This document shows, piece after piece, positions 56,401 to 64,000 of a stretch of 64,000 nt of DNA. Source of the DNA: Saussurea involucrata (Eukaryota; Streptophyta; Magnoliopsida; Asterales; Asteraceae). The position numbers were made by a program, and so were the translations under genes. The notes under the pieces are model-generated. The model saw nothing but the letters and a program-made list of their open reading frames with translations, did not search any database and was not told where the DNA came from. Location of the stretch: NCBI GenBank assembly GCA_033807775.1, contig CM066326.1, forward strand, positions 88,636,873 to 88,700,872, written 5' to 3'. Each line of letters opens with the position of its first letter. The stretch's first letter is position 1.

Positions 56401-57031
56401 TATTTTCCCTTAACTATTTGCCAATAGTTATTTATAATCCAACATGTCCTTTCAAATGCCAACTTCTTTTGAGTTTACTTTCTCTTATAATTACTTTGGT
56501 AATAATGTAATGGGAAATTAATTAAAATACCCAAAGTTTGACCAACTGTTACCGAAATACCCTAAAATTTTTCAACTTTGCAAAAATGCCCAAAATACCC
56601 GCGATGGGGTCCCGCGATCGCGGGATACGCTGACGTGGCACGTATTTTGGGGCCAAATGCCCCGCGAAGCCCCTCAACTTTGGCCGCGGTGCACTTTTGG
56701 TCCCTGCCCGCGATCGCAGCCCGTGATGGCCCAAAAAATTACAGTTTTGGTCTCTGAAATTTTACACTTTTGGTCCCTGAAAATTTACACTTTCAGCCCC
56801 TAAATTTAGACGAATCTTGCATGCTTTTACTGTTTTTTTCCACAATTATTGTACTTTGAAGACCGATTTGTGGTTGAAATTCATTTGCATGTTTGAGATT
56901 TCATCCATAAATACCAGTAAGATGCAATTCACAATTCACACTTCCTCTTGCTTGCTTTCTTGATTTCTCTCTTGCTTTCTTTCTTTGAATTGTTTTCTCT
57001 CTTGATTTCTCTTCTCTCATTTAATCCACAA

Positions 57032-57355
57032 ATGGCATCGTCATCAAACCCTAAGGCTACTCCTGAAAAAATGCCACCTCAAATCGAGGTCGCCATAGCA
57101 AAAAAGGAAAAGGAGATAGATGAACTAACAGAAGAGTGGAAAAAAATGATGGACAGGAAGGCAGTCCATTTGAGAAAGATCGAAGAGGAAGACAAGGAGA
57201 TCAAAAGGATGAAAGGGGATATAAAAGCTAGGGAGGCTCGTGTTCGTCGAGAACAAGAAGCAATTCACCATATTCTGCAAGACTTCACAATTATTCAAGC
57301 GAAGGTAAACGAGAAGCAAGCTTGGATTGATGAAACTAAATCAATTTTTAAGTAG
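57032..57355 (+). CDS. MULE accessory protein, coiled coil (107 aa), copy 2
   Basis: Same 107-residue frame as 10200-10523 (MASSSNPKATPEKMPPQ... to ETKSIFK), with differences such as S/A, K/E, M/R, R/K and A/T and no indel or stop. Preservation of the frame in two copies whose transposase genes have decayed suggests it was under selection before this copy was broken. Position relative to the TIR is as in copy 1, and it is convergent with the transposase remnant. Function unknown; coiled-coil mediated binding is only a guess. Confidence 0.6.
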   Translation: MASSSNPKATPEKMPPQIEVAIAKKEKEIDELTEEWKKMMDRKAVHLRKIEEEDKEIKRMKGDIKAREARVRREQEAIHHILQDFTIIQAKVNEKQAWIDETKSIFK

Positions 57356-57517
57356 GTGGTGGTTGTTTTAGTTGTTTTGTATTTTTTTTCTTGTTTTGTA
57401 TTTTTTTTCTTGTTTTGTATTTTTTTTACTGTGTTGTTGTTTTGTATTTTTTGTTGTTGTTAATTTCTCTGAAAAGTAGTTTTTAAGCCGCTGAACCACG
57501 GTTAGGTTGGATACATC

Positions 57518-57750
57518 ATGCAAGGTCAAGTCAGAGGTTACCTCATTCGTGGGCCTACTCCTCTTGTAGAATATATGACAACCCTCAACTCATTTGCTAA
57601 AGTGTGTGCGGGTTGTGGTACACAATGGCCATACGTGGTTGCAAAAGCAGAAGCCGTTGAAGAAGGGTCAGAAAGATTGAAGATGAAGAGCTTGTTGGAT
57701 GGAATACAAACTAGCTGTGTTATCAATGTTCATTTAGAAGCATATGTATG
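57518..57750 (+). CDS. Candidate second exon of the accessory gene
   Basis: An open stretch (VRGYLIRGPTPLVEYMTTLN, KVCAGCGTQWPYVVAKAEAV) follows a T-rich, intron-like segment after the coiled-coil frame. It contains a CAGC-type Cys pair. Copy 1 has the same text with a frame-breaking 38-bp deletion. Whether it is spliced to the first exon is unproven. Confidence 0.35.
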
Positions 57751-57770
57751 TGTGTATATATATAATATGA

Positions 57771-57958
57771 AATGGGGTTTTGACAAGTTGGTATCACTGG
57801 ACTCATTTAAGAATTGTGAAAATGGGTATTTGACGAATGATGATTCATGTGTGTTTGGAGCTGAAGTGTTTTAAACACACATGAATCATCATTCGCCAAA
57901 TACCCATTTTCACAATTCTTAAATGAGTCCAGTGATACCAACTTGTAAAAACCCCATT
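57771..57958. repeat. Hairpin of a captured MATH-domain gene fragment
   Basis: 57771-57856 and 57873-57958 are 86-bp inverted repeats with two mismatches and a 16-base spacer. The arm encodes KWGFDKLVSLDSFKN and NGYLTNDDSCVFGAEVF, typical of the C-terminal part of plant MATH (TRAF-like) domains. The outer sequence of the right arm continues the same domain on the minus strand (FIDIVNGNRRRFHEKN, to about 58019). The insert lies between two copies of the 78-bp MULE repeat and is absent from copy 1. Confidence 0.85.
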
Positions 57959-57989
57959 TAATATTCTTCTCGTGAAACCTTCTCCTATT

Positions 57990-58300
57990 GCCATTCACGA
58001 TATCTATAAACACATTCAAATAATAATAATTTAAAACGATTTAATGAATTAGTTAATATATGATTATTATGTTAATGCGATAGGAGTGTAAAACAAAATT
58101 GAAAAAAAATAAGAGATGTACCATAAATTAAATAATTAACTATAAGGTTATGAATTTTAATGTATAACTGTATATGATATATATTAAAATATATAAATCC
58201 AAAAAAATTCAAGATTGGGCTCATTTCGAACGTATCGAAGAGACGATTATAATGGTGTAATTTATTAAAATTAAAACGTATCTAATATGAATATATTTAT
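57990..58300. other. AT-rich MULE interior, no gene
   Basis: Unique AT-rich sequence downstream of the captured fragment, probably intron or flank of the captured host gene. No supported frame. Confidence 0.4.
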
Positions 58301-58366
58301 CATTTACAAACTAGCTGTGTTATCAATGTTCATTTAGAAGCATATGTATGTGTGTAAATATATCAT

Positions 58367-59054
58367 TTACAAATCAGTGTTTAGATCAACAGTATCAAGC
58401 TGTGACGGGCCCGGGGTGTGACTGACTGAATGTCTCCTTGGCACGGTTGAAGGGGCGGGATTTGGACACTCTCCACGAGTTTGTCCTACGCATTGGCACC
58501 GAGTACATCTTCGTTGTATCGAACTTTCACCACGTGATGGACGTCGGTCGTTCTTTCTCGGTCTCCCGGCCCTGTTCTTATCCATTAAAGGTGGATAGCA
58601 TGGTGGAAGCGGGTCGGGTGGATACACCCATGCTGCAGGGGGTCCAGCTGGGTTTATTACCTCCACGTATGTTTTCCGGTAATATTCGGACGTGAAGAAA
58701 GGTACAGCCAAGTCGCTGCAATCTGTACGACCCATATATGTTGCTGCAGCGATGGCATGGCCGCACGGTAACCCAGATTTATCCCATTCGCGACACGAAC
58801 AAAGGTGGTCTTCCATATTCACAATCGCGTGAATATAGTCATCATGTACCTCGTACTTCCCATACCCGATTGCTCTTACCGGCCATGTCGCCGCACGACG
58901 CGCCCTGTACTGAACGATATTCTCCGCCGTTGGTGTGAGTGCATTTTGTATCTTAGCTCCTTTTAGGCGTCGAATTTGGTACCACTCTTGTTGAAAGGCC
59001 CGAAAGTAGTCCATAAGATTAACAATCGGACATCTACGCGCAAAACGGGAGAGT
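58367..59054 (-). pseudogene. mudrA-type transposase, C-terminal remnant
   Basis: The minus-strand frame is cut on the upstream side by the LTR at 59055. It covers the last part of the MULE domain (VNLMDYFRAFQQEWYQIRRL), the SWIM finger (CSCREWDKSGLPCGHAIAA) and the basic C-terminus, ending at 58367. Unlike copy 1 it keeps the five-C run (GGACCCCCTGC), so the C-terminus stays in frame (VINPAGPPAAWVYPPDPLPP). This helps place the copy 1 frameshift. Confidence 0.9.
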
Positions 59055-60019
59055 TGTTGGTCCCGAAAGGCTTAAACAAGTTTGTAGAAGGGGGGGGGGG
59101 GGTTGAATACAAACACACTATTTTACTTTTCTAAATTGTTTATTGATAAATCATTAACAATTTACAGCTTGTTGCGGAAACAAGATTAAGGATAAACCTA
59201 AATCTAAACAAGTTGGAACACTAAGGTTTTCTTTCACTAAGAAAGATAAGGAGATTACTAATAAAATCCTATCTTGAGAGATTTGAACTTGTCCAGAGTT
59301 AGCAAGTTACTTCAAATGAAGTGAGTTCATCTCTTTATATACTGCATGCATTTAATGCAATCCAGTATGTACTTTACACGTGTCATTAGCGGATTGGTTG
59401 CATGTCATTGACCTTTGATGACAACCTTAGTAGCCGCATGAATGAACAGTGTAGTATCAGAGTGGTTGTACGATTTCAGATTTTCGGAGGTTCTTTTCTG
59501 ACATTTCGTACGGTGGCGTGCAAGGGAGGTTAAGACAAAAGTACTTTGTACGGAGGACTTCATGATCAGCTTTCGTTGATTCAGCGATTATCATTTACTA
59601 TTCAGCAGATGATAAAGTTCAGCGATAGCTGAAGTCTTGTACTTGATACTTCACGTTGAGTGGACAAATCTGAGTCTTCGCTGATCCGCATCAGTTCATT
59701 AGGAGACTTGTCGCTGGTTCTTGAGCTTGATCTTCGACTTCAGCGTAGAACCTTTGTTGACGTGAATCTTGTCTTCAGGGATCATAAGTAAACAACTAAC
59801 TTATCAGCGATCACCATAAGGACTGAACAGACTCAGCGATATGGTGAACAGTGTTCGCTGAATGTTTAATCTAAAAGAGCGAGAGTTCCTATCAGCAGTA
59901 CTGTAAGATCTTAGTACTTATCAGCGATAGTGAAACTCTGATACATATTGTTTACTTACAATTTTCACTAAGTATTTAAGATAGGGTCATTATCAAATCA
60001 CTGAGGGTTTGGATCAACA
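59055..60019 (-). repeat. 3' LTR of the Sirevirus-like element (965 bp)
   Basis: Plus-strand limits TGTTGGTCCC...TTGGATCAACA. A G-run of about 14 bases lies at 59090-59103. On the minus strand the polypurine tract (TAGGGGGAGAT) precedes it, at 60020-60030. The word CAGCGAT recurs through the LTR and the neighbouring frames. Confidence 0.85.
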
Positions 60020-60286
60020 ATCTCCCCCTATTTGATTATGACATAGCAACAGAGAAAATTGCTATTTAATGAAAACACAAGGATAAAAAGAACTCATAAA
60101 ATATTTGTCCCTTTTACTGTTTTCTGGGATCTTTTCAGTACTGATGGAGTAAAGTACATTCGCTGAAATCTTTCTTTAAATCTTTGAATCAGGTTACAAT
60201 ATGAATAAGAAAGATTACAAGTACGAGCGAAATAAATTACAAGTACTGAAGGATGACTGATACAATAGAGAAAATGGTGATTGTTG

Positions 60287-61541
60287 TCAGCCTTCAAAGG
60301 GTTCTTCCTTAATGAGAAGTTCATCAAGGGTTGTCTTTTCAGTTGGAATCATCCAGTCAGGAACCTTTTCTCCTTTATTCTTTAGCTTCAGAGCAGCTTC
60401 AAAAATCAAGGGTTTTAGGTGTCGTGCCTGAATGTCTTTTCTGAAGTCGCACCAGTAGATGAGATCTTTGAGCTGTTCGATTGGAGTGATTGGAAGCTCA
60501 GCGATCCGTTGAAAGCATTTACGTCCGTCGTAGTCAAGAAAGAATATTCCATAAGGATTACTGATGACTTTACCAGGGACGAAAAGTTCACATGGTGGCA
60601 AAGAGACATCAAGGGCAGATAGATCAGGATCAGGACCAAGTACTTCAGCGCGAGAGAAACCAATTCCAGTTTCATTTCGTATGACAGGACCTGAGTTTGA
60701 ATCTTTACGTTTCTTCCTTGGAGAGTCCTTTTTTTCTTTTCGGCTTTAGATCAGGAACAGGAGGAATATCCACACAAGAAGATATCAAATCGATCTGTCT
60801 GTTTATCAGCTTTTCGAAATGATCCTTGTACTTAGATTTTGACGGTTGGATAGCTAACCTCATCTCCAGCCATTCAGAGAGACCATACCTTTTTACAGTG
60901 TCAGCACGAAAGGTTTCAGATGAGTCATCTTCTCTGAACAGTTTGATGTCAACAATAGGTACTCCGATGGAGGTTCTTCCAGAGATGAATACCTTGTTGA
61001 TCTTCGCTGGACGATATCTGAAGTGGATTTTCTCTTTACACCAGATCAGGGTGGTCTGAGAAACTTCAACTTTCTTTTCCACGATCTTCTGGGCTTGTTC
61101 CCAAAGCTTTCGTTGGATTTGAATGGGAATACGCTTCAGCTTGGGGTCTTTGACAGATTCTTGAGTGAGCTTGATGGCGTATTCTCTGTCTTTATCTTCA
61201 GCTTCCTTCCTTTCAGCGATGAGGCGTTCAGCTCTGAGATGATCTTGGTATTCAGCTTTTGAAATTCTGAACTTAGGAGGAACTGAAGGTAGTTGATCGC
61301 GCCTTAGGATGATTCGCTGATCCTCGAATCGCTTTATCATTTCTTCTCTCCTCTTTTGATCTTCTTCACTCAGCCTTTGAGCAACTGAGGAAAGTCTGTT
61401 TCTGTGCGAGAGAGGTTGTTCTTCTGGTTCATCAGTCTCAGAGATTAAATCTAAGACTGGGATTATGTCTTCAGCGGTAGCTGGAATTATTGGTGAAGTC
61501 GCAACAGATCTTTCAGCGATATCCTCAAACAGGGGAGAGGA
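60287..61541 (-). pseudogene. Env-like protein, C-terminal part, frameshifted
   Basis: The minus-strand frame 61541-60705 encodes a charged, helical region (SEEDQKRREEMIKRFEDQRI, KIVEKKVEVSQTTLIWCKEK, GRTSIGVPIVDIKLFREDDS). It shifts by one base in an A-rich run (60726-60741) and continues 60735-60287 (VIRNETGIGFSRAEVLGPD, PPCELFVPGKVISNPYGIFF), ending EEPFEG. A plausible intron (61692-61542, CAG/GTACAC...GCTAG) would join it to the frame upstream. The A-run shift could be mutation, sequencing error in a homopolymer, or recoding. I see no signal peptide. Confidence 0.6.
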
Positions 61542-61683
61542 CTAGCTGAAACGCAGCGATCTTACAAATAAGAACTGGGTAGAAGAACTTGGGTAGAAAA
61601 GATAGAAAAAAATGTGGATGTGTATGGTGTTTGTGGAATAGATAACTGATTTTTCAGAGATGATCAGGGAAGGAAAAATAAGT

Positions 61684-64000
61684 TTAGTGTACCTGACAAA
61701 TCGGCTTTGCAAGTAGGATCGCCAGATTATCATCTTCAGCGATGCCTTTGTCTTTGCTTTTCTCAGCGCCAGAGGCTGAGTGCTTTGTCTTTGTCTTCTC
61801 CCCTGAAGGTTCTTTTATTGAAATACCTTTAAGAGCTTTGGTTCGAGGAGCAGGTTTGACAACAAAGAAATCATCGTCATCTTCATCATCATCATCATTG
61901 TTCCTTGGAGAGGAGGATGGTTCAGCTTCAGGGATGTCGAAGTCTTCGTCTTCTTCTGCTTCAGATTCCTCAGCATCTTCATCGAGTTGCTCCCCCTCAG
62001 ATATAGAGGCGAGGTTCTCGGTTCCCTCAGGGTTTTCATCTCCCTGAGGTCCAGTAATCCGATCTTCATTACCCTCTCCCCTGATAGATTCATCATGGGA
62101 AAGGTCTTCAGCGCTCTTCTCCTGTTCAGTGCTCTTCTCCCCCTCTTTCTCATGATGGGCGGGGGAGGAATGGGTAGATTCAGCATTGGTGTTGTCTCTG
62201 TCTTCTGGGCCAGAGATTTTCACACAACCTTCAAGCTTAGCTATTCTGTCTTCTAGGCCAGAAATAGCAGGCGTGATTTTCTTCAGCTCTTGGCGATCCT
62301 CTGCGGTGAATGAGTCCAAAACAGGTGCAGGGGCCGGAGCAGGAGCTGGATTATTTGCCTTGTTCACCAGCGTCTCGATCATTGTCTTGACAGAACCAAG
62401 GTCGGTCTTCACTGAGCCCAAGTCGGTCTTGACCACTGACATATCACCTTCGAGTGTACCAACCGATTTCTTCAGCGTTGTAACTTCGCTGGAAATGGTG
62501 GAAACTGATGATTTGAGGTTGGTGTAGTCAGTGTAGATGTCGGAGAGCACTTTGGCAAAGTCGGCGAGAGTTTTATCAAGGTCTTTGATGTCATCAGAGG
62601 AGGCCTTCTTTTCCACCACAGTAGTCAGCTTCGTCAGATTCTCTCCAGCGTTTGTTACAGCTGTAGAGTTATTTGATAGACCGGTGGTGAGATCCGTAAG
62701 TTTCATCTCCATAGACTTCAGAGACTGGTTGATGTCTCCCAAAAAAGGACCTGTAACATATAAGTACTTGTGAACAAAGGAAAGCTCAGAAGTTTCAGGT
62801 TTAGTTACAGTGTTTAAGGTGGGATCTGTACCTGCAGGAGCGTTGACGAACTCATCAAAGTTTCGAGTCCCTCCATAGTGTTCCATATCTCCCTCAAAAG
62901 TTCCGTGGGGAATGGAGATCTCTGCAGGTCCTTTCTTCGTCATTCGCTGAGAAGCTTCAACGGCTTCTTGAATGATGGCATCTCCAGTTTTGACTGGAGG
63001 AGTGTCCAAAGAAGTAGAGGGAGGAGCGAAGGATAAGAATTGGGGTTGGGGTTCAAGTTCAGCGTTGGATTCGCTGAGAAGTACTTCATCAGTCTTTTGA
63101 GAGACTGACGAAGGTTGGGTAGATTCCAAAGTTCTAACCTCAGCGTTTAGGGACGCTGAAGTAGGTTTAGAAGGGATGGCTTGAATTGGTGTGGCAGAGC
63201 GTACCACGGAACTTTCCTTCAGCTCTTCAGAATGAGCTGAGGAGTCTTCAGCATGCAACTGCTGGGGTTGCTCCTTGGTTTTCTTGATCCTTTTGGAATC
63301 AAGAGGGGTAAGAGATTGTTTCCTTTTCTTAGAAGGAATGGATTTTGTGACCGGGGTATCAGCGATGGGTATTGTCACTGAAGGAGCCACAGAAAGCGGA
63401 GAATTAAGAAGAGTGAGAAGAGTAGAGAGACGTACCTCGTTGGCGACAGGCTTGAAGTCGAGAACTTTAGGGCCAATCTGAGAGAGTTTCAGATCACCCT
63501 CTTCAGGATAGCTGTCCTTCAGGCCATATTGAAAGATGGCGCTGATGAATCGCGGGTAAGGAACCCATGCTGGTCGGTCAACGGCAGAATCAACACGTTG
63601 AATGAGGTCTTCATAGATGATGGAGGCCCAGTCAATGTTGAGACCTTTCAGCAGTGCGTAACCCATGGCCTGCTGAGGTTGAGCGGCTTGATCAGAAGAT
63701 CCGGATTTCGCTGTCATGCAGCTGATCAGGTGAGCGAAGATGAAGTTCATCTCGCTGGGCATCTTGGATTTCTTTATCAGCGTCAGCTTCTTCTCAGGTA
63801 GCTTGTCTCTTCCAGTCTCCCAGATGTAACCCATCGCATCAAGGAAAGCAATGATTTCTTCCCTGTCAGCGTGCTTCTTGTGGTCAGGAAATGGAATGAA
63901 AGGATTTTCTGAGGTAGCGTTAGGGAATTTCAGAGCTTTGCGGATTATTGCGGGGGTTATCTTGATGGTGCCATACTCAGTATCGCTGAGTATGCAGTCG
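61684..64000 (-). CDS. Env-like (Sirevirus ORF) protein, N-terminal part
   Basis: Open on the minus strand from the window edge to 61684, so at least 772 codons; the usual start is not in view. The N-terminal part is a folded helical domain (ITPAIIRKALKFPNA, FPDHKKHADREEIIAFLDAM, MPSEMNFIFAHLISCMTAKS, GLNIDWASIIYEDLIQRV, PAWVPYPRFISAIFQYGL). Next is a Ser/Thr/Pro/Glu-rich linker, a coiled-coil stretch with VKTDLGSVKTDLGSVKT repeats (about 62380-62480), a PAPAPAPAP run, and a very acidic tail (DEDAEESEAEEDEDFDIPE, DDDDEDDDD). The layout matches Sirevirus env-like ORFs, which are not proven to act as envelopes. Function unknown. Confidence 0.7.
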   Translation of the reverse strand, partial: DCILSDTEYGTIKITPAIIRKALKFPNATSENPFIPFPDHKKHADREEIIAFLDAMGYIWETGRDKLPEKKLTLIKKSKMPSEMNFIFAHLISCMTAKSGSSDQAAQPQQAMGYALLKGLNIDWASIIYEDLIQRVDSAVDRPAWVPYPRFISAIFQYGLKDSYPEEGDLKLSQIGPKVLDFKPVANEVRLSTLLTLLNSPLSVAPSVTIPIADTPVTKSIPSKKRKQSLTPLDSKRIKKTKEQPQQLHAEDSSAHSEELKESSVVRSATPIQAIPSKPTSASLNAEVRTLESTQPSSVSQKTDEVLLSESNAELEPQPQFLSFAPPSTSLDTPPVKTGDAIIQEAVEASQRMTKKGPAEISIPHGTFEGDMEHYGGTRNFDEFVNAPAGTDPTLNTVTKPETSELSFVHKYLYVTGPFLGDINQSLKSMEMKLTDLTTGLSNNSTAVTNAGENLTKLTTVVEKKASSDDIKDLDKTLADFAKVLSDIYTDYTNLKSSVSTISSEVTTLKKSVGTLEGDMSVVKTDLGSVKTDLGSVKTMIETLVNKANNPAPAPAPAPVLDSFTAEDRQELKKITPAISGLEDRIAKLEGCVKISGPEDRDNTNAESTHSSPAHHEKEGEKSTEQEKSAEDLSHDESIRGEGNEDRITGPQGDENPEGTENLASISEGEQLDEDAEESEAEEDEDFDIPEAEPSSSPRNNDDDDEDDDDFFVVKPAPRTKALKGISIKEPSGEKTKTKHSASGAEKSKDKGIAEDDNLAILLAKPICQVH

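Larger units (their letters stand above)
56512..59054 (-). mobile_element. MULE copy 2, left part (interrupted by Sirevirus)
   Basis: Begins GGGAAATTAATTAAAATACCC, the same end as copy 1 but more diverged in the TIR, and carries the accessory gene and the C-terminal third of the transposase. At 59054 the transposase is cut by a copia-type LTR. The 9 bp before the end (TAATGTAAT, 56503-56511) is the candidate target duplication; the partner lies outside the window. Confidence 0.88.
59055..64000 (-). mobile_element. Sirevirus-like Ty1/copia element, 3' part (env-like region and 3' LTR)
   Basis: A minus-strand element enters the MULE transposase at 59054/59055. In reading order there is a long env-like frame open to the window edge (64000-61693), a second frame (61541-60287), a polypurine tract next to the LTR, and a 965-bp LTR. 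A large coiled-coil, acidic frame between pol and the 3' LTR is the mark of Sireviruses. Pol itself lies beyond the window, so the family call is inference. Confidence 0.75.

Noticed and set aside
59090..59103. Run of about 14 G as a functional element
   Set aside because: Likely a homopolymer expansion or assembly uncertainty within the LTR; length cannot be trusted.

Overview
This window is plant nuclear DNA, almost certainly from a eudicot and probably from an Asteraceae-type genome. It has two intron-containing plant genes, plant-type LTR retrotransposons primed by initiator tRNA-Met (the TGGTATCAGAGC primer site occurs next to several LTRs), and CACTA, MULE, LINE and Helitron elements. 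The family assignment is an inference from overall repeat style; no species can be named from the sequence alone. There are no bacterial-type operons, no CRISPR array, and no tRNA or rRNA gene that I can see.

Host genes. (1) An 11S globulin (legumin) seed-storage gene lies on + at 24120-25932, with two introns, a TATA box, two RY (CATGCA) elements and a poly(A) signal. (2) A ROOT UV-B SENSITIVE (RUS, DUF647) family gene lies on - at about 33.3-27.3 kb in at least nine exons. Its introns are loaded with nested MITEs and minisatellites. The two genes are convergent. A 0.67-kb copy of the 3' end of the RUS gene sits about 18 kb away at 8340-9010.

Transposon landscape from left to right. 1-3424: 5' end of a minus-strand Ty3/gypsy element (gag, leader, LTR). 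3425-6811: a roughly 170-bp satellite split by a deleted Ty1/copia element. 6830-9300: a CACTA end, a palindromic MITE in TA repeats, the RUS fragment and a LINE fragment. 9670-14690: a complete 5.0-kb MULE with long TIRs and a perfect 9-bp target duplication, carrying a broken mudrA-type transposase and a convergent small coiled-coil gene. 15.8-17.0 kb: gypsy fragments. 17485-17878: a hAT-like MITE. 18392-23489: a CACTA end, a very young gag-only copia element (TR-GAG type) and a LINE broken by two small CACTA elements. 34065-49401: a full-length Tekay-like chromovirus with its gag split by a nested, nearly coding-free LTR element (36392-43429). 50030-55089: about 14 tandem 343-bp units with Helitron-like heads and one Helitron tail. 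55090-56400: a second Helitron-like tandem array. 56512-59054: a second copy of the MULE, which has captured a MATH-domain gene fragment arranged as a hairpin. This copy is interrupted at 59055 by a minus-strand Sirevirus-like copia element with an env-like reading frame after pol, which runs off the window.

By-eye LTR comparisons give a consistent order of insertion. The Tekay host (about 20 differences in 1557 bp) is older than its nested guest (about 5 in 1579). The gag-only copia element (1 in 299) is about as young as the guest. The most promising unusual items are the Helitron-headed satellite, the MATH-fragment hairpin inside the MULE, the conserved accessory MULE gene, and the recently mobile but protein-poor LTR elements.
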